Shown: piece after piece, positions 1 to 8,815 of the stretch
How the letters are laid out: every line of letters starts with the position of its first letter
Position numbering within the stretch: the stretch's first letter is position 1
Origin: Flavivirga spongiicola
GTDB lineage: Bacteria; Bacteroidota; Bacteroidia; Flavobacteriales; Flavobacteriaceae
Length of the DNA: 64,000 nucleotides
Assembly: GCF_030540825.1 (NCBI RefSeq)
Contig: NZ_JAUOEO010000001.1
Location: 3,857,001-3,921,000, forward strand
Direction of reading: 5' to 3'
Position numbers and translations under genes: made by a program
Notes under the pieces: model-generated
Told to the model about the DNA's origin: nothing
The model's input: the letters and a program-made list of their open reading frames with translations, nothing else
Databases searched by the model: none

Positions 1-144
1 ATTGTAAATGCCATCTCCATTTGTGTCTACACACATCGTGTTTATTAATGCATTCTTAAAATTGGCATTGGGAATGGTTATAATTTGAGCCTGAATTTGT
101 TGATTAAAGACCAATAATGTAAGAGATAAATAAATGTTTTTCAT
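1..144 (-). CDS. N-terminus of a secreted surface protein (partial)
   Basis: The reading frame opens at an ATG at 144 and runs off the left edge without a stop, giving about 48 residues. It begins with a short signal peptide (MKNIYLSLTLLVFNQQIQAQ). The next residues, IPNANFKNALINTMCVDTNG, are the usual opening of leucine-rich-repeat or T9SS-exported surface proteins of Bacteroidota. The mature protein is probably exported to the cell surface, but the domains that would decide its role lie outside the window. The family guess rests on the N-terminal pattern only. Confidence 0.7.
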   Translation of the reverse strand, partial: MKNIYLSLTLLVFNQQIQAQIITIPNANFKNALINTMCVDTNGDGIYN

Positions 145-305
145 TTTTTGATGCTTATTGTAATTGAATGTTAAAGGATTGATTTTTTCGCTTGATATCA
201 CGAATACTTATGATTTTGAATTGGCTTGCAAGGTAATTTCTAATCTTCATTTAAAACATAGGGGATATACTCCATTTTTTGTGCATTTAGGACATTATAT
301 AGTCT

Positions 306-410
306 ATGAAAAGCTTACCAATTTTGAATATTGAACAGCTTGAGGAAGCTGAATCTTTATCTGATTTTTATTGTAATAACTTAGGTTTGCATTTAAAAAA
401 GAATAAATCA
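306..410 (+). pseudogene. Remnant of an AraC-type regulator (N-terminus only)
   Basis: About 35 residues starting MKSLPILNIEQLEEAESLSD, then FYCNNLGLHLKKNK, resemble the first residues of AraC-family regulators (short N-terminal arm before the cupin). The similarity stops where a palindromic repeat (414-473) begins, and the open frame ends inside that repeat at 494. The cupin and both helix-turn-helix motifs are missing, so no function is expected. The break lies at the edge of a repeat copy, which suggests the fragment was truncated by insertion or recombination at the repeat. The AraC assignment comes from the N-terminal pattern and is moderate. Confidence 0.5.
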
Positions 411-413
411 ATC

Positions 414-473
414 GGAAAATCCGTAGGGTTTTCCGAGTACACACAGAACAAGCAATTTACTATACACGTCTTA
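414..473. repeat. Cassette-type palindromic repeat, half copy (site A)
   Basis: This stretch matches 12745-12805 (site H) at roughly 85 percent by eye. Shared features are the hairpin arms GGAAAA and TTTTCC around CCG/AGGG, the segment AAGCAATT, and the end TATACACGTC. Only the half next to the downstream gene's stop codon is present; the other half is replaced by the AraC remnant. The DUF2938 stop codon lies 11 nt from its end, the spacing seen at other copies. Confidence 0.75.
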
Positions 474-483
474 AGTTCGTACT

Positions 484-975
484 TCAATTGGTAAGTTTAA
501 TTCTATTTACAACTAGAGCTGCTACAAACAGCCCAATACCATATATACAATGGATAATAAGACTCATTAATCTAGCTTTATTCGGGTCGGGTAAATTTGA
601 ACCTGCAACACCAAACCCAAATGCAGGTTGCATTATAAAAAATGATGCAACCATTGTTAGCAAGCCAATAACCAAAGCAGGGAAAAGAGAGGGATTATCA
701 AGCCATTTTTTTCCAAACAGTATTACCAATAAAAAAGTGAAAGCAATCCCTATAGAATAATGAGCTGTCTGTCCGATAATTTGTTCATACTTAATGGCTG
801 CTGAATCAAAGATTTTATTATGATTAAATTTTCCGTTAAACATATGTCCAATCCAGCGACCTAGAAATTTATAGTCAAGGCCTTTAATCCCGAACAGTTT
901 TAAAACAAAGGCGTAGATATCCATTGTAATAGTAGCTCCAATTCCTATTACTATGATTTTAAGTATTGTATTCAT
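484..975 (-). CDS. DUF2938 family membrane protein
   Basis: This 163-residue protein has about four membrane helices (near residues 5-27, 72-92, 97-118 and 138-158). It carries the typical DUF2938 sequence: ATITMDIYAF, then LDYKFLGRWIGHMFNGKF, AHYSIGIAF and FFIMQPAFGFGVAGS. The family is full length here. The biochemical role is unknown; it is an inner-membrane protein. An AraC-type regulator lies 83 bp upstream on the same strand and may control it. Its stop codon abuts the half repeat at 414-473. Confidence 0.85.
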   Translation of the reverse strand: MNTILKIIVIGIGATITMDIYAFVLKLFGIKGLDYKFLGRWIGHMFNGKFNHNKIFDSAAIKYEQIIGQTAHYSIGIAFTFLLVILFGKKWLDNPSLFPALVIGLLTMVASFFIMQPAFGFGVAGSNLPDPNKARLMSLIIHCIYGIGLFVAALVVNRIKLTN

Positions 976-1058
976 CTTTTATTAATTTGTTAAATTCTTC
1001 GCAAAGGTGACTTGGAATTCAACTATCTTAATAGGATAAATTTCAAAAAGAATGGTAC

Positions 1059-1910
1059 TTATTTAAAATTCTGCCGAAATACTTGAGGCGTGTAACCCGT
1101 ATACCTTTTAAAAAACCGAATAAAGTAAGCCGGGTCTTCGTAGCATAATTTAAAAGCAATTTCATTTATTTGATTAGATGTTGCCAACAACAATCTTTTT
1201 GCCTCAAGAATAATTTGTTCATTTATTAATTGAGAACTTGTCTTACCTAACAAGTTTTTGGTAATGGCATTTAGTTTGTATGGAGTAATGTGGAGCATTT
1301 CTGAATATTCGGTTACTTGTTTATTTGTACATATTTGACTTTCCAATAGTTGTACAAATTTGTCTAAGAGTTCCTGCTCATATGGGTCGTTCTGTTCTTT
1401 TAGCGTATTGTTTTCCAGAACATCTCGCATCAATTCTATAAATAGTATGTCCAAATTAGCTTTAATCACTTCTTCATATCCTGCTTTCTTTTGAATAAAT
1501 TCGTCGAAAATATATTTGGAAACAGATAAAATCTTACCAAATTTTTGATTGCCCAAATTGTAGTAATTATGCTGAACCACCTTCCAGAATATTTCTTTTT
1601 TATAGTTATAGATAGACGAGTAAAAGTTAAAATCAAATGTAATTAGGTAGCCTTTGCTTCCTTTTTCAAGAATTAATTCATGAACTTGCCCAGGACGGAT
1701 TAAGGAAATTGTATTTGGGACTACGGGATAATCATTAAAATCAATATGGTGTTTACCGCTTGCTTCTTCTAAGACCATAAGAAAAAAGAAATCATGACGA
1801 TGCAAACCCTCTTCCATATTTTTGTCTACAAGTAAATCTCCAAGATTAATAATCTCGAAATTTCCCGAAAAAAGAGGTTCTTTTGTTTTTCGAATGGTGA
1901 TTTCTTGCAT
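1059..1910 (-). CDS. AraC family transcriptional regulator
   Basis: This 283-residue protein has an N-terminal cupin-like sensing domain (about 25-130; HRHDFFFLMVLEEASGKHHI). The C-terminal double helix-turn-helix of the AraC family spans about 185-283, with the hallmark end YFIRFFKRYTGYTPQVFR. It should bind DNA in the cytoplasm and respond to an unknown ligand. The neighbouring DUF2938 gene downstream is the obvious candidate target. The start is the ATG at 1910; repeat site B begins 37 nt upstream with TTGCCGACGG. Confidence 0.88.
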   Translation of the reverse strand: MQEITIRKTKEPLFSGNFEIINLGDLLVDKNMEEGLHRHDFFFLMVLEEASGKHHIDFNDYPVVPNTISLIRPGQVHELILEKGSKGYLITFDFNFYSSIYNYKKEIFWKVVQHNYYNLGNQKFGKILSVSKYIFDEFIQKKAGYEEVIKANLDILFIELMRDVLENNTLKEQNDPYEQELLDKFVQLLESQICTNKQVTEYSEMLHITPYKLNAITKNLLGKTSSQLINEQIILEAKRLLLATSNQINEIAFKLCYEDPAYFIRFFKRYTGYTPQVFRQNFK

Positions 1911-1946
1911 TTAGTAAGATGATGTTTGTGGTGTTTTTAGTAATTA

Positions 1947-2011
1947 TTGCCGACGGTTTGTATATGGTGCGTATCCCAAAGAGTATGTATTATATAGCAT
2001 GTTATGCAAAT
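1947..2011. repeat. Cassette-type intergenic repeat, short copy (site B)
   Basis: The left end, TTGCCGACGGTTTGTATATG, matches the conserved core plus TATATG seen at several other copies. The right end, GCATGTTATGCAA, is a diverged form of the GTTGGCAA end. It lies between the start of the AraC gene and the stop of the next minus-strand gene, which is 5 nt away. At about 65 bp it is the shortest two-ended copy and has no strong internal hairpin. Confidence 0.55.
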
Positions 2012-2015
2012 TTTA

Positions 2016-2633
2016 TTATCCTTTTATTTCTAGGGTTTCTAAAAATAAATCAATGATTCCTTTATCATCTTTATGATCTTCGCTCAACAGCATTGTTACT
2101 ACAATTATCCCCTCATCTTTTGCTCCGTAAGTAGCCACTGTGTAAATCTCCTTTTCTCCTTTGTAAGTTAAAGTAGTTTGAATACCTACTATTGTTTGGC
2201 CACTTTTTAGTTTTCTCTTAAATGGCTTTTCAGTTTTAGTGTAACCGTAATTGACACTTTCTTTAGTAATTTCATTCATCATTAATTGTGTCAAACTACT
2301 TGGATCAAGTGTTTTATATTTTTGAACCATAAAACCATTTCCCGTAGATTTCATAATCATACATTGCTCAATACCTTCTTCAATTTTAGAATCCGATACA
2401 CTAAGTGATTTGTCATGACTAAAAGAAATCATATCATCTGAATAAGTTAATATCTCGGGCTGTGTGATTTTAATTGTCAATTTTTCCCCTGAAGATATTT
2501 TATACTGAATATTTTTATTGAGGTCAACTAGAATTGAGTCGTTATTGATAATTATGATATAATTCCCTTTGTTTTGAGAATAACTTATTAGGCTAATTAG
2601 TAATGCTCCTATGGCGAAAATGTTTTTTATCAT
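2016..2633 (-). CDS. Secreted hypothetical protein
   Basis: I do not recognise the family. The ATG at 2633 is preferred over an upstream in-frame ATG at 2675, because it starts directly with a clean signal peptide (MIKNIFAIGALLISLISYSQ) and the upstream codons overlap repeat sequence. The mature part (about 185 residues) is hydrophilic, with no cysteine pair, lipobox or membrane helix. It is rich in beta-prone segments such as NYIIIINNDSILVDL. It is probably periplasmic or outer-membrane associated. It stands alone between two repeat copies. Confidence 0.75.
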   Translation of the reverse strand: MIKNIFAIGALLISLISYSQNKGNYIIIINNDSILVDLNKNIQYKISSGEKLTIKITQPEILTYSDDMISFSHDKSLSVSDSKIEEGIEQCMIMKSTGNGFMVQKYKTLDPSSLTQLMMNEITKESVNYGYTKTEKPFKRKLKSGQTIVGIQTTLTYKGEKEIYTVATYGAKDEGIIVVTMLLSEDHKDDKGIIDLFLETLEIKG

Positions 2634-2649
2634 TTTTTCTATTTTTATG

Positions 2650-2731
2650 TTCGTTAAGGGACATGTTTTACACAAGTTAAAAGCTTTGATTTTAGCATTA
2701 TCTCGCCTATTTTTTATACATTGTTAGCACC
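2650..2731. repeat. Cassette-type intergenic repeat, diverged copy (site C)
   Basis: The right end, TATACATTGTTAGCACC (2715-2731), matches the TATACACGT...GTTGGCA end of site H, and the stop codon of the next gene follows after 3 nt. The left part (GTTCGTTAAGGGACATG) is only weakly similar to other copies, and no long hairpin is visible. The call depends mainly on the right end and the position between two minus-strand genes. Confidence 0.4.
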
Positions 2732-2734
2732 TTT

Positions 2735-3382
2735 TTATTTTTTACTGTTTTTCTTAGCTACTATAAAGTAACTAGATGCACCTTTGTAGATCTTTTCCGA
2801 ATCAACAGTCTGAAAGTTTTTATTTATGATTAAATCATCTAAATCAGAACTTTTAAGTCTTCTTATAGGAACCGGAATTATTCCAATTCGACACATTATT
2901 TGAACAAGTCGAATTTGCAAACCAACTAAAAATGACAATTTACCTCCTAAACAAGGTGTTACAGAAATAAACAAACCATTAGGCTTTAATAATTCATCTA
3001 TTCTTTGTACAACATCTTTGGGATTAGGAATAGTGTGCAACATATTGAAAGCTAGTATTCTATCATAAGATTCTTTTTTGTGTTTTTCATCAAAAATATC
3101 CGTTTGAGAGAAAGTTACATTTTCAATTTTTTTATCGACTGCCTTTTCTTTAGCAATTTCAATCATCTTTGATGATATGTCAATTGCGTGTATTTCTTTA
3201 ACATAGCCGGCAATTTCACAAGATACTGTACCTGTTCCACATCCGTAATCTAAAACAACATTACTATTCTCTAAATACTTTTTAGCGTTTTTTCGAGACT
3301 TACTATGAATATATTCAAAACGTTCTTCTGTTTTGTCGTAGTTTTTTGAAGCACTATCCCAAAATTTTTTTGATTTATTCAT
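2735..3382 (-). CDS. Class I SAM-dependent methyltransferase
   Basis: This 215-residue protein has the Rossmann-fold motif I VVLDYGCGTGTVSCEI at about 42-57, an acidic residue after strand 2 (HAIDISSKM), and the post-motif region YDRILAFNMLHTIPNP. It transfers a methyl group from SAM to an unknown substrate, probably a small molecule. A longer frame begins at 3439, but its extra 19 codons are translated repeat D, so the ATG at 3382 is chosen. It is one of three unrelated methyltransferases in the first 14 kb. It stands alone between repeats C and D. Confidence 0.85.
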   Translation of the reverse strand: MNKSKKFWDSASKNYDKTEERFEYIHSKSRKNAKKYLENSNVVLDYGCGTGTVSCEIAGYVKEIHAIDISSKMIEIAKEKAVDKKIENVTFSQTDIFDEKHKKESYDRILAFNMLHTIPNPKDVVQRIDELLKPNGLFISVTPCLGGKLSFLVGLQIRLVQIMCRIGIIPVPIRRLKSSDLDDLIINKNFQTVDSEKIYKGASSYFIVAKKNSKK

Positions 3383-3410
3383 TCGTTGTAATTTCTTGTT
3401 GTTTGTAATT

Positions 3411-3440
3411 GGTGCTAACGTAGGTATATACACCAGCATA
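3411..3440. repeat. Cassette-type repeat, one end only (site D)
   Basis: GGTGCTAACGTAGGTATATA, 29 nt upstream of the methyltransferase start, matches the core-plus-TATATA end of the family. No second end or hairpin follows before the sulfatase stop codon at 3558, so this copy is half complete. Confidence 0.5.
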
Positions 3441-3557
3441 CATACCCTTACTATATATACACCAAATATACATAAATAGACAAGAGCGTAAAGACGTTTT
3501 GTAGAACTTAAAAACTATTATTTAAAGCCTCACCTTTATATTAAAATAAACGATACT

Positions 3558-5414
3558 CTAATGTTGCATTTTAATTAAATACCTTCCGGCTTTAGAAAGG
3601 TTTGTCTTTGTTTCCATATTTTTAATAACCTCCTTTATTGTGGGTATAGATGCTTTTATGATATCTGGATCCATAGTTCTTAAACTATTCATAACATGGA
3701 GAGACACCCTTTTGTTTTTACTTTGTAAGGCCTCAATTAAAACAGGCAAAACAGATGAAGATTCGCCTAGACCATATAACGCTTCGGCAGCAGTAATACG
3801 TACATCAGGACTTGTATCTTTTAGCAGTTTCATTAGATCTTTTTTACCAGTGACAGCATCTTTGCCTAAAATTAAACAACCCAAAGTCCCCCAATATCTT
3901 ATAACAGGATTTTCATCATGCGTAAAACTAATAAGTTCCTTTAGTTTGTTTTTATCTTGTAATGCAGCTACATCTGCAGCTTGTTTAATTTTTTTGTAAT
4001 CATAGGCATCAGAATGTACATAATCATATATAAGTTGATGGTCGTTTATAGACCATAATTGACCTTCCGGAATGAAGCCAGAGTCTTTAATTGAGTACAT
4101 CCAATCATTTGTTTCTTCTCGCATTTTATCAAGCACATCTTTATATTCAGGATTATTAACTAAATTGTTAACTTCCCAAGGATCTTTGGTCGTATCATAA
4201 AGTTCTTCGGTAGGTTTTTTATTCCAAAAGATACTTTGTGTTTCGTTGCATTTACCCAGTTTATATACTTCTTCCCAAGATTTGCTTGATGGTGCTCTCC
4301 ATTGATATTCTAAAAAATCACCATACATTCGGTGAGGCATATAATTTTTTATATATCGATATTGTTTATTTCTTACAGCTCTTACTTTATCAAATCGTTC
4401 GTCCATTCTATCACTAAATAAATGCACGTATTCACGAGGTTTTGCTTGCTGATTTCCTAAAAAGGCTTGTCCTTGCATATAATCTGGAACTTTAACATCG
4501 GTAAGACTTAATATGCTTGGTGCTAAATCAACAAAACTTACCAATCTGTCTAATTGCGTGTTAGGCTTTGCAGGAGCAAGATGTTTATACTTTTCAGGAA
4601 ATCGCCAAATCATAGGGACATGGGTTCCGGTTTCATAAACAAATCGTTTGCTTCTGGCTAAAATTCCACCGTGATCACTATAATAAGCCACTATGGTATT
4701 TTCCGCTAAACCGGCATCGTCAAGTTCTTTCAGCACATCTGCAACTTGACTATCCATATCTTCAATCTTATCATAAAATTGTGCCCAGTCATGCCTTATT
4801 TCAGGCGTATCTGGATGATAAGGTGGTAATTTTACCTTGGCAGGATCATGTCTTAACAGACTATCATGTTTTGTTTTATGTAGCGAGCTTTCATGACTAA
4901 CACCAATATTAAATATGGCAAAAAAGGGTTGCTCTTCTTTTCTGTTTTTATAATGCGCTTTTGTTGAAGATTCATCCCAGACTCCTTTAGGTATGCTTGT
5001 ATTGTAATCTGTTTTACTATTGTTAGTAGTATAATATCCTTCCTTTTTAAGGTATTCGGGAAAGAACTTTATAAACTCAGGAATGTTATATTTACTACGC
5101 ATATTCTGTGTTCCCATGGTTGTGGGATACATCCCAGAAATAATGGTTGATCGGGCTGCGGCGCATACTGGTGCATTTGCAAAAGCATTTGTGTACAGAA
5201 TACCCTCTGAAGCCAATTTATCTAAGTTTGGGGTTGTTGCGTTAGCATCACCATAGCATCCTAAATATGGACTATTATCTTCGCTAACAATCCATAATAT
5301 GTTTGGTCTATCTTCAGCTTTATTTTCAGATTTTTCTTGTTTACAGGAATTGATAGTAAGTAATAGTAGAGTTGCAACCATTGAGGCATTAAAGCCAAAA
5401 AATATTCTTTTCAT
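3558..5414 (-). CDS. Lipoprotein sulfatase with C-terminal HEAT repeats
   Basis: This 618-residue protein of the alkaline-phosphatase superfamily (sulfatase S1) starts at the ATG at 5414; ten codons upstream are also open. The signal peptide ends in a lipobox (LLTINSC, Cys24), so it should be membrane anchored in the periplasm or at the surface. Metal ligands are seen in WIVSEDNSP (about 41-49). The nucleophile motif is C84-A-A-A-R88, a C-x-A-x-R form that would need formylglycine maturation. GTHVPMIWRFPEK and YYSDHGG are typical sulfatase segments. About 120 C-terminal residues form HEAT-like repeats. The substrate is unknown, possibly an algal or other sulfated glycan. No SusCD pair or glycosidase lies next to it. 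Confidence 0.88.
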   Translation of the reverse strand: MKRIFFGFNASMVATLLLLTINSCKQEKSENKAEDRPNILWIVSEDNSPYLGCYGDANATTPNLDKLASEGILYTNAFANAPVCAAARSTIISGMYPTTMGTQNMRSKYNIPEFIKFFPEYLKKEGYYTTNNSKTDYNTSIPKGVWDESSTKAHYKNRKEEQPFFAIFNIGVSHESSLHKTKHDSLLRHDPAKVKLPPYHPDTPEIRHDWAQFYDKIEDMDSQVADVLKELDDAGLAENTIVAYYSDHGGILARSKRFVYETGTHVPMIWRFPEKYKHLAPAKPNTQLDRLVSFVDLAPSILSLTDVKVPDYMQGQAFLGNQQAKPREYVHLFSDRMDERFDKVRAVRNKQYRYIKNYMPHRMYGDFLEYQWRAPSSKSWEEVYKLGKCNETQSIFWNKKPTEELYDTTKDPWEVNNLVNNPEYKDVLDKMREETNDWMYSIKDSGFIPEGQLWSINDHQLIYDYVHSDAYDYKKIKQAADVAALQDKNKLKELISFTHDENPVIRYWGTLGCLILGKDAVTGKKDLMKLLKDTSPDVRITAAEALYGLGESSSVLPVLIEALQSKNKRVSLHVMNSLRTMDPDIIKASIPTIKEVIKNMETKTNLSKAGRYLIKMQH

Positions 5415-5606
5415 TTGAAGTGAATTTGAATGGAATTTGAACATAAAATGATGTTATTAAGATGTTTGGAGCAACATATCATAGATAAAACTCAAACATC
5501 TTAAATTAATGAATAAAAATATAATATTCGGACTATTGTTTTTAATACTATTTAAGCATAATCATAACTTTTTTACTCATAAGAGTCTGTTTATAGGTCA
5601 CATTTC

Positions 5607-5693
5607 ATGATAGAAATGGTATTTGGTCTTATTTCTTTGGCTATTGGTTTAATTGGTTGTTATATTTACACGTTATACGATGAAGTAATATGA
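5607..5693 (+). CDS. 28-residue single-helix membrane micro-ORF
   Basis: A short frame encodes MIEMVFGLISLAIGLIGCYI followed by YTLYDEVI. One hydrophobic helix covers residues 4-22. Its stop overlaps the start of the next gene in an ATGA arrangement (5690-5693), the usual sign of translational coupling. I do not recognise a family. The overlap and the clean helix argue that it is translated, but with 28 codons chance cannot be excluded. It may be a small membrane partner of the coiled-coil protein or just a leader for its translation. Confidence 0.45.
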   Translation: MIEMVFGLISLAIGLIGCYIYTLYDEVI

Positions 5694-7972
5694 AATTTCT
5701 CTCTTTAATTATTTGTTTTATATTATCAAATAATATTTTTTCACAAGAAGTGTCTATTCCTACAGAATTTCTTGAGGACGGTAGTCTATTTAAAAGTTTT
5801 AATGAATTGTCTCAACCTTTAGCTCAATTTAAAGAGAATGAAAAGTGTATTGTTACGGGCTATATGGGTAAGAATATATATAAAGTCATATATAAAGAGT
5901 GGGTGGGGTTTGTAGATTCTGATTTTTTATCAGTTAACGAGGAAATGATGGATTTATATTATGCTAATGAAGAAAAAGAATTAAAGAAGGCTATTGAAGA
6001 AGATGAAAAGAGAAAGGAAAAAATAAGAGAGGTCATAAGAAAAAGAGAAGAAAAAGAAAGAGCTCAGGATTCTATCATTAAAGCGAGGAAACAAGAAGCT
6101 GAATTGAAAGAAAAACAGAGGATTCAGGACTCCATTAGTAAAGTTAATGAAGAAGCGAAACGCCAGCAAGAGTTATTATTAGCAAAAGCCAGAAGACAAG
6201 AGGCAGCATTAAAAGAAAGACAACGGATTCAGGACTCCATTAGTAAGGCTGAGGAAGCCGCGAAACGCCAGCAAGAATTATTAGCAAAAGCCAAAAGGCA
6301 AGAAGCAGCATTAAAAGAAAGGCAACGGATTCAGGACTCCATTAGTAAGGCTGAGGAAGCCGCGAAACGCCAGCAAGAGGAGTTATTGGCAAAAGCCAGA
6401 AGGCAAGAGGCTGCATTAAAAGAAAGGCAACGGATTCAGGATTCTATTAGTAAGGCTGAGGAAGCCGCGAAACGCCAGCAAGAGGAGTTATTGGCAAAAG
6501 CCAGAAGGCAAGAGGCTGCATTAAAAGAAAGACAGCGGATTCAAGATTCCATTAGCAAAGCTAAAGAAGCAGCGAAACGCCAGCAAGAAGAGTTATTGGC
6601 AAAAGCCAGAAAGCAAGAGGCCGCATTAAAAGAAAGACAACGGATTCAGGACTCCATTAATAAGGTTGAGGAAGCCGCGAAACGCCAGCAAGAGGAGTTA
6701 TTGGCAAAAGCCAGAAGGCAAGAGGCTGCATTAAAAGAAAGACAACGGATTCAGGACTCCATTAGTAAGGTTGAGGAAGCCGCGAAACGCCAGCAAGAGG
6801 AGTTATTGGCAAAAGCCAGAAGGCAAGAGGCTGCATTAAAAGAAAGACAACGGATTCAGGATTCTATTAGTAAGGTTGAGGAGGCAGCGAAACGTAAGCA
6901 AGAGGAGTTATTGGCAAAAGCCAGAAGAGAAGAGGCTGCATTAAAAGAAAGACAACGGATTCAGGACTCCATTAATAAGGCTGAGGAAGCAGCAAAACGC
7001 CAGCAAGAGGAGTTATTGGCAAAAGCCAGAAGGCAAGAGGCCGCATTAAAAGAAAGACAAAGGGTTCAGGATTCCATTAGTAAGGCTGAGGAAGTAGCAA
7101 AACGCCAACAAGAGGAGTTATTGGCAAAAGCCAGAAGGCAAGAGGCTGCATTAAAAGAAAGACAAAGGGTTCAGGATTCCATTAGTAAGGCTGAGGAAGC
7201 CGCAAAACGCCAACAAGAGGAGTTATTGGCAAAAGCCAGAAGGCAAGAGGCTGCATTAAAAGAAAGACAAAGGGTTCAGGATTCCATTAGTAAGGCTGAG
7301 GAAGCAGCGAAACGCCAGCAAGAAGAATTATTGGCAAAAGCCAGAAGGCAAGAGGCTGCATTAAAAGATAGGCAACGGATTCAGGATTCGATTAGTAAGG
7401 CTAGAGAGGCAGCTGAGTTAATAGAAAAACAAAGAGTTCAGAGTTTAGTTAGTAAGGCTAGGAAAGAAGCAAAACGTCAACAAGAGTTATTAGCAGCAGA
7501 AAAAAACAAAAAAGTAGAAGTAAACGAAAGTACTAATATAGAAAGGATTAAATTTCGAAGCACATGTCATTATGCCATAAATAGATATGATGAATTTGAC
7601 AGAAAAGTATATATCCGAACGGATCCTTATTCAATAAGTGATGATTTAACCGTCGAGTTATATAAATATGGACAAAAAGAAAGTATATTTTTTAACTCTC
7701 CAAAAGATTTAGGTTGCGTTAGTTATTTTTCTAATAATCGGTCATCTGTAAGAGTTACACTTGAAAATAACCAGACGGTAACGTTTTATCATACTTGGGA
7801 CATGGAATGTGGTGAATTTTTGTTTAGAGGAAATCTTTCTAAATCGAAGATAATACATTTAAAAAAGTCTCCAATTAAATCAATATTATTAAAAGGAACC
7901 AAGGGCACTCTTAATATTACAGATATAGATTATAAAGAGTTTTTTATTGATAAGTTAAAATGTATTGAATAA
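5690..7972 (+). CDS. Secreted SH3-like protein with long repeated coiled coil
   Basis: This 760-residue protein starts with a signal peptide (residues 1-19, ending NNIFSQ). An SH3b-like segment follows at about 45-85 (YKVIYKEWVGFVDSDFLSVN). Residues 137-590 contain thirteen copies of a 35-residue unit built on AALKERQRIQDSISKAEEAA plus KRQQEELLAKARRQE. This region is highly charged and predicted to be one long helix or coiled coil. The C-terminal domain (about 605-760) is globular, with five cysteines, and unknown to me. The protein could act as a rigid periplasmic spacer between two globular ends. It is the only plus-strand gene between 0.5 and 9.9 kb. Confidence 0.8.
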   Translation: MKFLSLIICFILSNNIFSQEVSIPTEFLEDGSLFKSFNELSQPLAQFKENEKCIVTGYMGKNIYKVIYKEWVGFVDSDFLSVNEEMMDLYYANEEKELKKAIEEDEKRKEKIREVIRKREEKERAQDSIIKARKQEAELKEKQRIQDSISKVNEEAKRQQELLLAKARRQEAALKERQRIQDSISKAEEAAKRQQELLAKAKRQEAALKERQRIQDSISKAEEAAKRQQEELLAKARRQEAALKERQRIQDSISKAEEAAKRQQEELLAKARRQEAALKERQRIQDSISKAKEAAKRQQEELLAKARKQEAALKERQRIQDSINKVEEAAKRQQEELLAKARRQEAALKERQRIQDSISKVEEAAKRQQEELLAKARRQEAALKERQRIQDSISKVEEAAKRKQEELLAKARREEAALKERQRIQDSINKAEEAAKRQQEELLAKARRQEAALKERQRVQDSISKAEEVAKRQQEELLAKARRQEAALKERQRVQDSISKAEEAAKRQQEELLAKARRQEAALKERQRVQDSISKAEEAAKRQQEELLAKARRQEAALKDRQRIQDSISKAREAAELIEKQRVQSLVSKARKEAKRQQELLAAEKNKKVEVNESTNIERIKFRSTCHYAINRYDEFDRKVYIRTDPYSISDDLTVELYKYGQKESIFFNSPKDLGCVSYFSNNRSSVRVTLENNQTVTFYHTWDMECGEFLFRGNLSKSKIIHLKKSPIKSILLKGTKGTLNITDIDYKEFFIDKLKCIE
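6098..7459 (+). repeat. Thirteen tandem 105-bp coding repeats
   Basis: The nucleotide sequence repeats with a 105-bp period, for example at 6377 and 6482, where the segment GAGGAGTTATTGGCAAAAGC recurs. Copies are nearly identical in the middle of the array and drift at both ends. One copy (the second) is one codon shorter. The period is a multiple of three, so changes in copy number keep the frame and only change the coiled-coil length by about 5 nm per unit. Confidence 0.95.
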
Positions 7973-8006
7973 AATAGCAATTTTAAAAGCTTAAATGAGT
8001 TCATTG

Positions 8007-8798
8007 TTACCTGCTGATCTTTTTTCCGATAACGTATAAATAATCTCCAAAATTATTTTCATAAGACTTCATAATATCATTGATTTTTCCACTATCAATA
8101 TCTTTTCTTAATTTGATTAACCCTTGTTCAACCTCTGTTCGATTTGCCAATGAAGAAAACGAAGAAATTCCATGCCTAATTTGATCGTCAAAATACAATT
8201 CGGGGTTTTGCTTACCACAATATAGAAACTGATCTTGTAAATCAGGTTTGACAAAATATGTATCTGTTCCTAAAAACTCAACTTGGCTACTTTTCATAGC
8301 TGTTTTGACATGTTTCAAAGTAGGCATTTGAATGATTGAATCAGATAACATTTTTGGGAAGTAGTGATTGAGCCAATAGCCTTTCATTTGTTTTGGCGTA
8401 GATGTGAAAATCACAATTCTACCATTTGGTTTTAAGACTTTATTGAGTTCTGAAAATCCGATTTTCAAATCAGTCCAATGATGTATAGTCAAAGAAGCAA
8501 TTATTCCGTCTACAAAATTTTCTGGAAGCCCCATATTTTCTACTGAACCCATTTTCCAATCAATCTCGTTGTTTTTGAGTCTTGCTTCTTCTAACATCTG
8601 TTTAGATGGATCAATACCAATAAATTGAAACCCATTTTTCTGAAGTTCGTTGGTATAGTTTCCTGTCCCACAACCAATGTCTAAATATGTTCCACTTTTG
8701 ATTGGTTTTAAATGATAAAGTAATTGCTCGGTTAGATATTTATCCGGTTTTCTAGTCAGATTGTAGTCAACTCCTATTTTGTCATATTTCACATCCAT
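8007..8798 (-). CDS. Class I SAM-dependent methyltransferase (Methyltransf_11 type)
   Basis: This 263-residue protein has motif I YLDIGCGTGNYTNEL at about 38-52, the acidic residue in FIGIDPSKQML, and the motif IIASLTIHHWTD, where the IHHW pattern is common in the Methyltransf_11 family. PNGRIVIF marks the later beta strand. The substrate is unknown. The start is the ATG at 8798; repeat site E begins 18-20 nt upstream. The gene stands alone between a plus-strand gene and the LysR gene. Confidence 0.87.
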   Translation of the reverse strand: MDVKYDKIGVDYNLTRKPDKYLTEQLLYHLKPIKSGTYLDIGCGTGNYTNELQKNGFQFIGIDPSKQMLEEARLKNNEIDWKMGSVENMGLPENFVDGIIASLTIHHWTDLKIGFSELNKVLKPNGRIVIFTSTPKQMKGYWLNHYFPKMLSDSIIQMPTLKHVKTAMKSSQVEFLGTDTYFVKPDLQDQFLYCGKQNPELYFDDQIRHGISSFSSLANRTEVEQGLIKLRKDIDSGKINDIMKSYENNFGDYLYVIGKKISR

Positions 8799-8815
8799 TT
8801 GAGTGATTTTTCAGC

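Noticed and set aside
488..760. 90-codon open frame on the plus strand
   Set aside because: It is fully antisense to the well-supported DUF2938 gene.
6098..7459. Regular 105-bp repeats that could suggest a CRISPR or satellite array
   Set aside because: There are no unique spacers, the period is a multiple of three, and the whole stretch is one open coding frame with a coiled-coil pattern.
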